This document shows, piece by piece, positions 1 through 7,835 of a stretch of 21,485 nt of DNA. The number at the start of each line of letters is the position of its first letter. Position 1 is the first letter of the stretch. The translations under genes were made by a program, and so were the position numbers. The notes below the pieces were generated by a model. It was not told the origin of the DNA. It made no database searches and was given only the letters and a program-made list of their open reading frames with translations. The DNA is from JANMEX01 sp049696015 (lineage in GTDB: Bacteria > Pseudomonadota > Alphaproteobacteria > Rhizobiales > Rhizobiaceae): positions 1 through 21,485 of the forward strand of contig JBAVTG010000189.1 of the NCBI GenBank assembly GCA_049696015.1, in the 5' to 3' direction.

Positions 1-2597
1 CGCGGATCGGTGTAGGCGGTGACCTCATCCTTGCCATTGCGCGTTAAAGTGACGGTGTTCGGGCCGGGCTCGGTTTCGGTGACCAGACGGTTCAGCGAAT
101 CAAACCCGTTCGACCAGACTTTTGAGCGCGGATCGGTGACCGAGGTCAGGTTGCCATCGGCATCGCCGCGTGCGGAGCCGGTCATGTCATAGCCGAAGGC
201 CCAGGTCTGGTTGGCTGATGCGCCAATGGTGCGGATCAGGCGGCCAAGCTCATCAAACACGGCGTTGCGCTCTGCAACAACGGTAGCTCCGGCCTTCACC
301 TGCGTTTTGGTCACATTGCCCATCAGGTCGCGGGTGTAGATGATCGATTCGCCAGCCGTGTTGCTGACCGAGGTGAGGCGGCGCGAGTCATTATAGGCCA
401 TGGTCAACACCACGCCGCCCGGACGGGTGATGGTGGTCATGTCGCCTGCCGCGTTGTAGCCAAAGCTGGTCAGCGCCTGACTGGCCCCCGGCGCGACGGT
501 GACGCTCGTCAGCCAACCCATCTCATTCCAGGTGAAATCGCTGATGACGCCATTCGGATCGGTGATTCGCGTTGGCAGACCACGCCCGTTGACCGTGTTG
601 ACGGTCGTTACCTGCGCCAATTCATTGGTGAAGGTCTTCACATAGCCATTGGCCGGATCGTAGGTGTAGGTGACCTTGTCGCCCGCGCCCGCCAGCGGCC
701 CGTCGATGGTCAGGAGCTGGCCGGTCGCGCTCCAGGTGAAGTCAGTGGCGCGGATTTGTCCCGCTGTTGAATAGGGTGCCGTTTGCGTCGTTGTATCGGT
801 GCCCTTGACCTGCGTCAGCTGGCCTGCCGCATTGCGCGTATAGTCCAGCGTCAATCCCGGCTGGACGATTTGCGTCGGCGTCGACCAGGCCGTGTTCCAG
901 GTGTAGCCGGTGGTCACAGCCAGCGGCGTGCCAAAGCCGCGCATCATCGTCAGCGGACGGCCCAGCGCATCGCGGGTCCATTTGGTGACCCTGCCCTCTT
1001 CGTCTGTTTCCGTCGCCTTGAAAGTGGCGGAGTCGCCGGTCAGGTATGTGGTGGTTGAGTTGGATGCCGCGCAGTTGAGGCTCGACTGGCCGTTGACCGA
1101 CTTCAGCACATAGACGCCGGACATCAGCAGATTGGATGATCTGCCATAAGTATAAACGCTGACCTTGCCGAGCGCGTTGGTGACTGTGCGGGTCAGGTCA
1201 CTGCCCGACGTGCCGTAAGCAACCGTAATCCGTCCGTCGCCTCCCGCATGCTCGCTTAAAGTTGCCCGGCCTTGGCCGTCATAAGCAAACGTCGAATAGC
1301 GGATACCGCGGCTGTCGGTGACGCCCGTCAGGAAAGTCGGATAGCGCGGGTCCTCATAATGGTAAGTCGATGTTTCGACCGTCACATTCGACGTGCTCTT
1401 GCGCGCCACGCCCGTGAGCCGCAAGACATGCCCGGCCGAAGGCGAAACAGCCGGTGGATCGTAGGAGTAGACCAGCTTGGCGCCATCGGGCAGCGTGATC
1501 TGATCGATTGCTTCCGGATAAGGCAGCATGGTCGGATCGTTCAAGACGGAAGGCACAAATTGACGCCAGGCAAATGTCAGTGTCCGGCCATAACTATCGG
1601 TAATTGTGGCCAACTCTCCCTTGGCACCGTATGCAAAATTCTGAACATAACCATCCGGCTCGCTGAGCGACACCGGTCGTGCAATGCCGAAGCTGGACGT
1701 GGAGTCATTCGGGTTGTGGCGGAAGGTCTGCAACAGCCATATCCGGCCGCTCTTGTATTCGGTGACACGCCACTGCGAACTTGCAGTCAGTAGACTGCCG
1801 TAGCTCGCTGGCGGTGCTCCGACAAGTTCAACCTTGTAGTCAAAGGTCGGGCCCGCTGTTGCCGAACTAAATACAGATCCACTGCGATTGTACCCGAAAG
1901 CCCTTCCGTCCGGAAGGAAGAGTGTTCCGCCATATCCACCGGTCGCGATAAACCTGTCCAGATGCCACACAACCGAAAAATTGAAGCCCCATCCGCCAAG
2001 CTGACCGTTGATCGGCGCCCAAATATCCAATGAACCGCGCCAGCGCTGAGGCGTCGAGCGGTAGAATCGCTCAACCGTCATTCTGCCATCCGAGGTGGCA
2101 AAATCAGTCTTGGCCTCATATTTTGCACCGGAAGAAAGGAGAATTGGATTGCCGTCAGATTCACCGCAAGCGTCCCCTTCGTGAAGCTGCGTCTTGCGGC
2201 AAAGATTTGGCGTTGTCGGCGAGTAGTCAAATTCACAATAGAACGCGACTGAATTGGGGTCGATGGTCGTGCACTCCGTTGGGCTGAAGTCAGGCTCCGG
2301 ACAACCGTGACGCGAAGTGGTCCATTCGCATCTGTAGAAATTTGGGTTGTTGGCGGCTTGCCGCGCGCCGATAAATCGGCTTTTCCCTACCAAGTTGTAA
2401 TAAGTAAACTCTCTCATGCAAGCTTCAGAGGGCGAACTGAAATATTCTCCGTGTGATTGCCAGCCGAGATAACCCTCGCCGCCGGCATATGCACTGCCCG
2501 AGCCCGCCAATCCGAACCACGCAACAAAGACGGCAAAGCAGGAACGGCGTGCCAATGGAAGCAGGCTGCGACGAATAACTTGCCGGAAAAAACCCAT
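1..2597 (-). CDS. RHS/YD-repeat exported protein, N-terminal part (C-terminus beyond window)
   Basis: This frame stays open from ATG at 2597 to the left edge (865 full codons). I translated most of it by hand and saw no stop or frameshift. Residues 1-38 look like a Sec signal peptide: Arg-rich start, hydrophobic FAVFVAWFGLAG, then AYA before Gly39. The next ~110 residues hold seven cysteines (60, 90, 99, 109, 121, 133, 144), suggesting disulphides outside the cytoplasm. GNPILLSSGAKYEAKTDF (149-166) resembles the DUF6531 motif that opens RHS proteins. After it come degenerate YD/RHS repeats such as TDSYGRTLTF, YTYDPANGY, FDELGRLIRT and GFDSLNRLVT. Members of this family form large beta-cocoon shells that often enclose a C-terminal toxin; that end is not visible here. 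The start has a strong GGGGG Shine-Dalgarno (2604-2608, spacer 6). It is divergent from gspD, so it may be a T2SS client (inference). Confidence 0.9.
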   Translation of the reverse strand, partial: MGFFRQVIRRSLLPLARRSCFAVFVAWFGLAGSGSAYAGGEGYLGWQSHGEYFSSPSEACMREFTYYNLVGKSRFIGARQAANNPNFYRCEWTTSRHGCPEPDFSPTECTTIDPNSVAFYCEFDYSPTTPNLCRKTQLHEGDACGESDGNPILLSSGAKYEAKTDFATSDGRMTVERFYRSTPQRWRGSLDIWAPINGQLGGWGFNFSVVWHLDRFIATGGYGGTLFLPDGRAFGYNRSGSVFSSATAGPTFDYKVELVGAPPASYGSLLTASSQWRVTEYKSGRIWLLQTFRHNPNDSTSSFGIARPVSLSEPDGYVQNFAYGAKGELATITDSYGRTLTFAWRQFVPSVLNDPTMLPYPEAIDQITLPDGAKLVYSYDPPAVSPSAGHVLRLTGVARKSTSNVTVETSTYHYEDPRYPTFLTGVTDSRGIRYSTFAYDGQGRATLSEHAGGDGRITVAYGTSGSDLTRTVTNALGKVSVYTYGRSSNLLMSGVYVLKSVNGQSSLNCAASNSTTTYLTGDSATFKATETDEEGRVTKWTRDALGRPLTMMRGFGTPLAVTTGYTWNTAWSTPTQIVQPGLTLDYTRNAAGQLTQVKGTDTTTQTAPYSTAGQIRATDFTWSATGQLLTIDGPLAGAGDKVTYTYDPANGYVKTFTNELAQVTTVNTVNGRGLPTRITDPNGVISDFTWNEMGWLTSVTVAPGASQALTSFGYNAAGDMTTITRPGGVVLTMAYNDSRRLTSVSNTAGESIIYTRDLMGNVTKTQVKAGATVVAERNAVFDELGRLIRTIGASANQTWAFGYDMTGSARGDADGNLTSVTDPRSKVWSNGFDSLNRLVTETEPGPNTVTLTRNGKDEVTAYTDP

Positions 2598-2616
2598 AAC
2601 TGTCCCCCGCCGCAAA

Positions 2617-2633
2617 GTTGCCGACCCGGCAAC
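2617..2633 (-). promoter_or_regulatory. Perfect 7-bp hairpin/dyad just upstream of the RHS gene ribosome-binding site
   Basis: GTTGCCG-ACC-CGGCAAC is a perfect inverted repeat with a 3-nt loop. It lies 8 nt upstream of the GGGGG ribosome-binding site of the RHS gene, so it would sit in the 5' leader or act as an operator. The dyad is visible; its role is unknown. Confidence 0.35.
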
Positions 2634-2911
2634 CGCAGTCATTTCAAATCCGCGCCAGATAGAAACCAAAGCGGCATGCAACCGCCTAATCTCAATTCCC
2701 CAACCGGTTGCGTGCACAACCCGATTTGTCAATCTTGCACGTATACCTATCAACAGCTATTGCGAGAATAGCCATCAATTTTTCACCTGATGGGCCAAAT
2801 CACTCGTGTTCCCGGCAAATACAATTCTTGGGCAACGTCCCGGACATCAGCACGTTGAAAACAAAACGAGTTTACCGCAAGTCATCAGAATTCAACAATC
2901 ATAACGATAAC

Positions 2912-2921
2912 AATCATGATT
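2912..2921. repeat. 10-bp perfect palindrome AATCATGATT
   Basis: It lies in the AT-rich core of the divergent region, flanked by ATAACGATAACA and TCGCGATTAA. It could be half of an operator. A 10-bp palindrome can also occur by chance, so confidence in a function is low. Confidence 0.25.
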
Positions 2922-3153
2922 CGCGATTAAGTTCCGGATCTGGCAATCATCATAAATTTGCGAGCCCGGATATTGCTGCCGCACCAGTGCTCCTTCATGG
3001 TTACTGGTCACTCTGCCCATTGGTCGCCGTTCAATCGCGTTTTCGAAATATGTATGCCCTGTTGCTTCACATCAGCGCCTTTGTTTTGCCCGCTGATCTG
3101 CTCACGTCGCAACACTGCCGAATAGAATTTCGAAGCATTGGTGATTAGTTGCC

Positions 3154-3166
3154 CCGTTTGAAACGG
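3154..3166. repeat. Palindrome CCGTTT-G-AAACGG upstream of gspD
   Basis: Perfect 6-bp arms surround a single central base, about 120 bp upstream of the chosen gspD start. The position suits an operator for the gspD-gspO-gspG unit. No transcription factor gene lies nearby to link it to. Confidence 0.3.
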
Positions 3167-3285
3167 CTGCGACGGCGTTTATGGACAAAGCAAGAATAAA
3201 CTGTGGAAACATTCATCGGTTCACGAAGCAGCACAACCAAACCCGCAACGCTTGGTATATCCAAGGCTCCTGGCGTGGTGGTGCG

Positions 3286-5430
3286 ATGGTGATGCGTTTT
3301 CTTTTTTTGGTTGCGGTGTGCGCGGTTGTAGCCGGATGCACGTCCACGTCGGGCAGCCCCGTGGATGATCTGTTTTCAAGCACCATGAGAGAGATGGATT
3401 CGTTTGGCAAACCGGCAAAGTCCGGGCCAGCTTATTCAAGACTTCTGGCAGCTTCCTCGGATAACAATGGCGGTGTATCGGGCGCATACCAGGAGGGAAC
3501 TGGCTCCTATGTGTCTGCAAGGGCGCCGTTGATTGAGCGCAGCGCCCTGGCAGCAGGCGGCGAAGGCTACACACTCAATCTGGTAGACGCGCCGATCAAG
3601 GCCGCCGCCAAGAATGTTCTCGGCGACATATTGGGTGTCAGCTATTCGGTGGACGCGCGGGTGCAAGGCGCCGTGACGCTGCAAACCCCGGAACCGGTGG
3701 ATCAGGCGACGCTTGTAGATCTGTTCGAGACGTCTCTTGCCGCCTCCGGCGCCTCAATTGTCCGGCGTGGCAAAGGCTACCAGATTGTGCCATCCACCGA
3801 CGCTCTGGCATCAACCCCTGCGGTGTCTGTTCCGTCGGTCTCGCCAGCAGGTCCCGGCGTCAGCGTTCAAGTCATTGAACTGAGCTACATTGCAGCGTCG
3901 GAAATGAAAACGATACTGGAGCCAATCTCGCGCCCGGGCTCGATTGTCCGGTCCGACGCCTCGCGTAACCAGCTCATGATCACGGGGACGGCGCAGGATC
4001 TGAAAGCCATGCGCGATGCGATATCCGTGTTCGATGTTGACTGGATGCGCGGCCGCTCAGTTGCGATGCATCCGCTCAAGAATTCGAAACCCTCTGCCGT
4101 GGCAAGCGAGCTCGATCAAGTCTTCGGCACGTCCGGCGAGAACAGCGGCGTCATCAAGTTCATCGCCAACGAGCGGCTGAACTCGGTGTTGGTGATATCC
4201 TCGCGCCCGGCCTATCTGCGCCGTGCGCAGACATGGATCCGCAAGCTGGACCAAACCGCCAATACAAATGACGAACAACTGTTTGTCTACCAGATCCAGA
4301 ACCGGCCCGCAAAAGAGCTTGCCGCAGTTTTGCAATCCGTGCTCGCAAAGAGCTCGAACCAGGTTGTAGGAGTTTCGGCGGCCCAGCCCAATCCGGTAGC
4401 GCCGGATTTGACCGCAGCGACATTGGAGAGTGATGCTTCGCAGCCCGACGTTCAGCCGGCTTCATTTCAACCAGCCGCTTATGCGCCACCGGAAGGATCA
4501 AGGGCGCCGTCTGTCGTAGCCGATATCGAGAACAACGCCTTGCTCATCTCTACCACTGCGCGTGACTACAAGCGGATCGAGCAGATTGTGCGCCAGCTCG
4601 ACATGATGCCGACACAGGTCATGATTGAGGCGGTCATAGCCGAGGTGCGGCTGAGCGACGAGTTGAAGTTTGGCGTCCGCTGGGCGGTGGAAAGCGGCAA
4701 ATTCCGCTTCAATCTCTCGGACGCGATAGGTGGATTTGCCGGTGCGAGCCTGCCGGGAGCAGCGTGGTCATTTGTGTCAAGCGACCTTCAGGTGACGCTC
4801 AATGCCCTTGCGTCCATTACCGATGTGAACATTGTATCCTCGCCCAACATTATGGCCTTGAACAACCAGAAAGCCTCGCTTCAGGTTGGCGATCAAGTGC
4901 CGATTGTCACACAGCAGGCAACCGGCGTTGTCACAGCCGGCGCGCCGGTCGTCAACTCGGTCACGCTTAAAGACACCGGCATCATTTTGACGGTGACGCC
5001 CCGCGTGAACGCCTCTGGCCGTGTCTTGCTGGACATCGATCAGGAAGTTTCAAACGTCGTGAAGACAACAACCTCAGGCATTGATTCCCCAACGATCCAG
5101 CAGCGCAAACTCTCCACCAAAGTGATTGTCAACGACGGCGAGAGCATTGCACTTGGCGGGCTCATTCAGGAGCGAAACACCCTGGACCGCGGGCAGGTTC
5201 CCGTCGTTGGCGATATTCCAATTCTCGGCAACCTGTTCAAGAACAAGACCGATACCATCAACCGGACGGAGCTTATCATCTTCATCCGCCCCCACGTCGT
5301 GCGCAACATCAATGAAGCCCGCGACGTTACGGAGGAGTTCCGGCAGAAGCTGAATTTCAGTTCCGCCCTGCCGCTTCGCCGCAAGGGCGGCACCCAGTTG
5401 CAGCGTGATCTCAACCGGTTGAAATACTGA
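3286..5430 (+). CDS. gspD: Type II secretion outer-membrane secretin GspD, lipoprotein type
   Basis: GspD is the multimeric outer-membrane channel of the T2SS. I start it at ATG 3286 (714 aa). This puts a lipoprotein signal at the N-terminus, MVMRFLFLVAVCAVVAGC, with lipobox VAGC and Cys18 as lipidation site. ATG 3292 is equally possible, and the upstream ATG at 3181 would bury the signal. Domains from 3286: N0 ~95-170, N1 ~193-255, N2 ~260-324, N3 ~332-441 split by a Pro/Ala-rich insert (~355-408), and the secretin beta-barrel ~445-690. Barrel landmarks are VSSPNIMALNNQKASLQVGD, VPVVGDIPILGNLF and a terminal ELIIFIRPHVV. It heads a plus-strand unit with gspO and gspG. Lipidated secretins such as HxcQ of Pseudomonas pilot themselves to the outer membrane, so no GspS-type pilotin may be needed (inference). 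Confidence 0.95.
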   Translation: MVMRFLFLVAVCAVVAGCTSTSGSPVDDLFSSTMREMDSFGKPAKSGPAYSRLLAASSDNNGGVSGAYQEGTGSYVSARAPLIERSALAAGGEGYTLNLVDAPIKAAAKNVLGDILGVSYSVDARVQGAVTLQTPEPVDQATLVDLFETSLAASGASIVRRGKGYQIVPSTDALASTPAVSVPSVSPAGPGVSVQVIELSYIAASEMKTILEPISRPGSIVRSDASRNQLMITGTAQDLKAMRDAISVFDVDWMRGRSVAMHPLKNSKPSAVASELDQVFGTSGENSGVIKFIANERLNSVLVISSRPAYLRRAQTWIRKLDQTANTNDEQLFVYQIQNRPAKELAAVLQSVLAKSSNQVVGVSAAQPNPVAPDLTAATLESDASQPDVQPASFQPAAYAPPEGSRAPSVVADIENNALLISTTARDYKRIEQIVRQLDMMPTQVMIEAVIAEVRLSDELKFGVRWAVESGKFRFNLSDAIGGFAGASLPGAAWSFVSSDLQVTLNALASITDVNIVSSPNIMALNNQKASLQVGDQVPIVTQQATGVVTAGAPVVNSVTLKDTGIILTVTPRVNASGRVLLDIDQEVSNVVKTTTSGIDSPTIQQRKLSTKVIVNDGESIALGGLIQERNTLDRGQVPVVGDIPILGNLFKNKTDTINRTELIIFIRPHVVRNINEARDVTEEFRQKLNFSSALPLRRKGGTQLQRDLNRLKY

Positions 5431-5431
5431 C

Positions 5432-5893
5432 ATGACGTCTCATGCCGGCTTCACGCTGTTTCTCGGGTTGGCGCTGGCGCTCGCGGCTATCTACGATTTC
5501 CGCCAGATGCGCGTTCCGGACAGACTCAATCTCGCAATTGCTGTCGGGGGCGTGGCCTATTGGCTCTTTGCCAATCCGGATTTTCTGGGAGCGCAGTTTT
5601 TGTCAGGTGCGGCTTTCGGGGGTTCCGTCTGGCTGCTACGGGAGGCGCATGCGCGGCTCGCGGGCCGTATCGGTCTTGGTCTTGGCGACGTCAAGTTGGC
5701 GGCGGCTGGCGCAATCTGGCTCAATCCGGTCATGCTGCCGCTGTTTCTGTTTGCTGCGAGCCTTTCGGGCCTTGTATACGCCACCGCGCAGACCTTCGTT
5801 CAAGGCGGTGATTTACGCCAGACCCGCATCCCGTTCGCGCCGTTCCTGAGCGGCTCCATTCTCTTTTGCTGGCTCTTGGAGCAATGGCCATGA
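5432..5893 (+). CDS. gspO: Prepilin peptidase (A24 family), minimal form
   Basis: This 153-aa inner-membrane aspartic protease should cleave the leader peptides of the pseudopilins in this locus. Both A24 motifs are present. The first Asp is in YDFRQMRVPDRLN (Asp22) and the second in GLGDVKL (Asp86). The protein is almost entirely hydrophobic, with segments near 7-20, 34-47, 53-69, 95-118 and 135-150. Typical GspO/PilD proteins are about 250-290 aa with an N-terminal cysteine-containing methyltransferase domain. That domain is absent, so the protein resembles the short CpaA/TadV-type peptidases. N-methylation of the pseudopilins may therefore be missing or done elsewhere. The start is one base after the gspD stop, and the end overlaps gspG. 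Confidence 0.92.
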   Translation: MTSHAGFTLFLGLALALAAIYDFRQMRVPDRLNLAIAVGGVAYWLFANPDFLGAQFLSGAAFGGSVWLLREAHARLAGRIGLGLGDVKLAAAGAIWLNPVMLPLFLFAASLSGLVYATAQTFVQGGDLRQTRIPFAPFLSGSILFCWLLEQWP

Positions 5894-6348
5894 CACACAT
5901 ACACGGGACCGACTTGACGGGCGGAGCAGACGCGGGCAGACGGGATGCCGGTTTTACGCTGGTCGAGCTTCTCGTCGTGCTGGCCATCATCGGTCTGGTT
6001 GCAGGAATTGCAGCTCCGCAGGTCCTGCGCTATCTCGGCACGGCGAAGGTCAATGCCACGCAGACCCAGATGGCGAACATCGCCAGCGCGCTCGATCTCT
6101 ACTTTCTTGATGCCGGAGCCTATCCGCCGCAAGACGCCGGACTCGCCGCGCTCGTCACGGCGCCTTCCGGTGTTTCCGGATGGAACGGTCCATATCTCAA
6201 GCCCGGCGCCGCGCTGCTTGATGGCTGGGGCAAGGCCTATGCCTATTCGGCGTCCGCGGACCAGGGCGTGAGCGTCCTGTCATACGGCCGTGATGGCAAG
6301 CCCCAAGGCGAAGGGCTTGATGCCGATCTGGTCCATAAGGTGCAGTAG
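5890..6348 (+). CDS. gspG: Major pseudopilin GspG
   Basis: GspG is the main subunit of the periplasmic pseudopilus. I chose ATG 5890 because it overlaps the gspO stop as ATGA and has GGAG (5878-5881) at spacing 8. ATG 5884 is too close to that site. The product is 152 aa. It has a 21-residue leader ending DAG, then the mature start FTLVELLVVLAIIGLVAG with Phe+1 and Glu+5, the class III signal. The C-terminal part carries GWGKAYAY and YGRDGKPQGEGLDAD, which match the family's calcium-binding C-terminal region. It is the last gene of the gspD-gspO-gspG unit. Its stop is only 22 bp from the stop of the converging gspJ, with no obvious terminator between them. Confidence 0.95.
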   Translation: MTHIHGTDLTGGADAGRRDAGFTLVELLVVLAIIGLVAGIAAPQVLRYLGTAKVNATQTQMANIASALDLYFLDAGAYPPQDAGLAALVTAPSGVSGWNGPYLKPGAALLDGWGKAYAYSASADQGVSVLSYGRDGKPQGEGLDADLVHKVQ

Positions 6349-6370
6349 GCGCTGGATCGTCCAACCCACC

Positions 6371-6994
6371 CTATGGACGCGCAATCCAAGCCACGTCAGA
6401 TGCAGTCAGCGTTTGCCCGCCCTTCGCCATTCTTGTCACATGGACAGAGACAGCAAGCGGCAGCCGGCCGGGCTCAGCCCAGCTTTCGTGCCAAACCGGC
6501 TTGCCGTTGTCAGGATCGAGTGACCCAAAATAGGCAAATTCGGCGGCTAGCACATTCGCAGTCATCAACGCTGCCGACGGCAGGACGCGATCTGTCCCCT
6601 TTCTTCTGGACAACGAAGTCTGCACAAGATCCTGATCTGGCGTCACCTCGAAGGACACGCTCCTCAGACCCTGCATTTGAGCGCCAAGCCGCGTCATGGC
6701 AACAAAGCGGACCTGCGTCTTTTCGCCGGCTAGATAGACCGCCTTGCCGCCGTCTCCTGCGTCAAGCGGCATGAGTTCTGCCTGTTCAATCAGCCGTGCC
6801 ATGTGCCGAGCCGCCGCTTGCAGCGCCAGCTGCTCGCCATTTCGGCCGCTGATGTCAATCAACCTGCGAAACTGGCCAGTCATGACCGCCATCGTTCCTG
6901 CCAAGACCGAAATGAGCACAAGTGCCACAAGCACTTCGGCCAGCGAGAAACCCGCCTCGCCTCCCGCCGCCGTTCCTGCCTGCCTGCCCGTCAT
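6371..6994 (-). CDS. gspJ: Minor pseudopilin GspJ
   Basis: This 207-aa pseudopilin belongs to the tip complex (K-I-J-H) of the T2SS pseudopilus. It has a class III leader of 15 residues ending EAG, then FSLAEVLVALVLISVLAG with Phe+1 and Glu+5. The length and the long beta-rich C-terminal region fit GspJ, the second largest pseudopilin. The ATG overlaps the gspI stop as ATGA, so translation is probably coupled. It is the last gene of the nine-gene minus-strand operon and converges on gspG. Confidence 0.88.
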   Translation of the reverse strand: MTGRQAGTAAGGEAGFSLAEVLVALVLISVLAGTMAVMTGQFRRLIDISGRNGEQLALQAAARHMARLIEQAELMPLDAGDGGKAVYLAGEKTQVRFVAMTRLGAQMQGLRSVSFEVTPDQDLVQTSLSRRKGTDRVLPSAALMTANVLAAEFAYFGSLDPDNGKPVWHESWAEPGRLPLAVSVHVTRMAKGGQTLTASDVAWIARP

Positions 6995-7386
6995 TGCTGC
7001 AGTGATCCAGTGACGGCTGTCTGCAGGCGAAGCAACGGTTCAGTTGATGCCGGATTGAAAATCTCCACTGTAAGCAGGAACGTCCGCCCTGCTGCTCCGG
7101 CGCTTTCTTCGCCGCCCAAAGGCTCGGCCGATCTTCGCCACTTCAGGCCGGTTGCGGTGTCCGTGCCTTCGAGGGATGTGCCAACCGCTGCCGTATCAGT
7201 CTCCGTGATCAGCCTTGCGCCGAGAACGCTTGCGGTTGCCAACCGGTCTGCACCGGCCATCTGCGCTGTTGCCATGGACACTGAGCGGGCAAATGCCGTT
7301 GCCGCAACAGCAAGGACCATGAGCGCAACCAATGTCTCCAACAGGGTAAAGCCATCATCTGCTCCGCCTCGGACTTGATGTCTCAC
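6991..7386 (-). CDS. gspI: Minor pseudopilin GspI
   Basis: This is a 131-aa tip pseudopilin. Its leader ends DDG and is followed by FTLLETLVALMVLAVAATAF, with Phe+1 and Glu+5; the LLETLVAL block is typical of GspI. The start codon is GTG and overlaps the gspH stop (GTGA), so it depends on coupling with gspH. Later residues (ATGLKWRR, FLLTVEIF) fit the small beta-sheet domain of GspI. Order H-I-J within the operon supports the call. Confidence 0.88.
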   Translation of the reverse strand: MRHQVRGGADDGFTLLETLVALMVLAVAATAFARSVSMATAQMAGADRLATASVLGARLITETDTAAVGTSLEGTDTATGLKWRRSAEPLGGEESAGAAGRTFLLTVEIFNPASTEPLLRLQTAVTGSLQQ

Positions 7387-7835
7387 GGCGCCTCCCCGGC
7401 AAGTTCGACCGCGCCTGTCAACCAGTTGATCCGGACAGCGGCGCCCGTTCCCGGGCGTCCTTCGAGAGTGATTTCGCCGCCGCTGGATGTGCCGTCCGGA
7501 AACACTAGGATTGAACCCTTGTTGTCCTGCTCGATCAGCTCCAAACCGGTCTTGACGGAGATAGAGAAGTTTTGCGGGATTTCGATCCGGGTGCCGCCAA
7601 TGGTGACAGTGCGGTCAGCAACATTGACCGTGATGCTCTGCGGCGCCGCCTTGGCGACTGCCTGTGCTTCAAGCCGCGCTGCCAAGATCGCGATCTGCCG
7701 CGCCAGCGCTGCCGGCGTTTCCTGACGCGTGCGTCCAAAAGGATTTCCTGCAATCACAGCCATGGCAATGGCGGCAATTGTCAGCGCCGCCAGCATCTCG
7801 ATCAGCGTGAAGCCATCCGTCGGACCCGCCCTCAT
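7383..7835 (-). CDS. gspH: Minor pseudopilin GspH
   Basis: This is a 150-aa pseudopilin. Its short leader ends TDG and precedes FTLIEMLAALTIAAIAMAVI, with Phe+1 and Glu+5. The rest resembles a GspH/FimT domain, including LARQIAILAARLEAQAV, TVTIGGTRIEIP, and ILVFPDGTSSGGEITLEG near the C-terminus. FPDG.S.GG is a common FimT/GspH feature. The start overlaps the gspF stop as ATGA. GspH joins the pseudopilus tip or its junction with GspG. Confidence 0.88.
   Translation of the reverse strand: MRAGPTDGFTLIEMLAALTIAAIAMAVIAGNPFGRTRQETPAALARQIAILAARLEAQAVAKAAPQSITVNVADRTVTIGGTRIEIPQNFSISVKTGLELIEQDNKGSILVFPDGTSSGGEITLEGRPGTGAAVRINWLTGAVELAGEAP

Larger units (their letters stand above)
2598..3285. 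other. Divergent intergenic region between the RHS gene and gspD
   Basis: About 690 bp separate the two divergent starts, and the stretch is visibly richer in A and T than its flanks. I see no convincing gene. The open frame 2708-3148 on the plus strand begins with GTG, lacks a ribosome-binding site and resembles no family. Short dyads are present: CAACCGGTTG (2701-2710), AATCATGATT (2912-2921) and CCGTTTGAAACGG (3154-3166, about 120 bp before gspD). Promoters for both directions should lie here, but I found no sigma-70 hexamer pair good enough to call. A TGTCAA at 2727-2732 (TTGACA on the minus strand) has no matching -10. Confidence 0.6.

Noticed and set aside
2704..2732. A minus-strand promoter with TTGACA for the RHS gene
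   Set aside because: The -35 match is perfect, but the -10 position at 17-nt spacing reads AACCGG, which is not a credible -10 element.
2708..3148. A 146-codon plus-strand frame in the RHS-gspD intergenic region
   Set aside because: It has a GTG start, no ribosome-binding site, AT-rich composition, and low-complexity Asn/His stretches typical of non-coding DNA. No family resemblance was seen.
3181..3285. An upstream extension of gspD to the ATG at 3181
   Set aside because: It would place 35 polar residues before the lipoprotein signal peptide and block export. The signal fits a start at 3286 or 3292.
6349..6370. A terminator between gspG and gspJ
   Set aside because: The 22-bp gap has no inverted repeat or U-tract on either strand.
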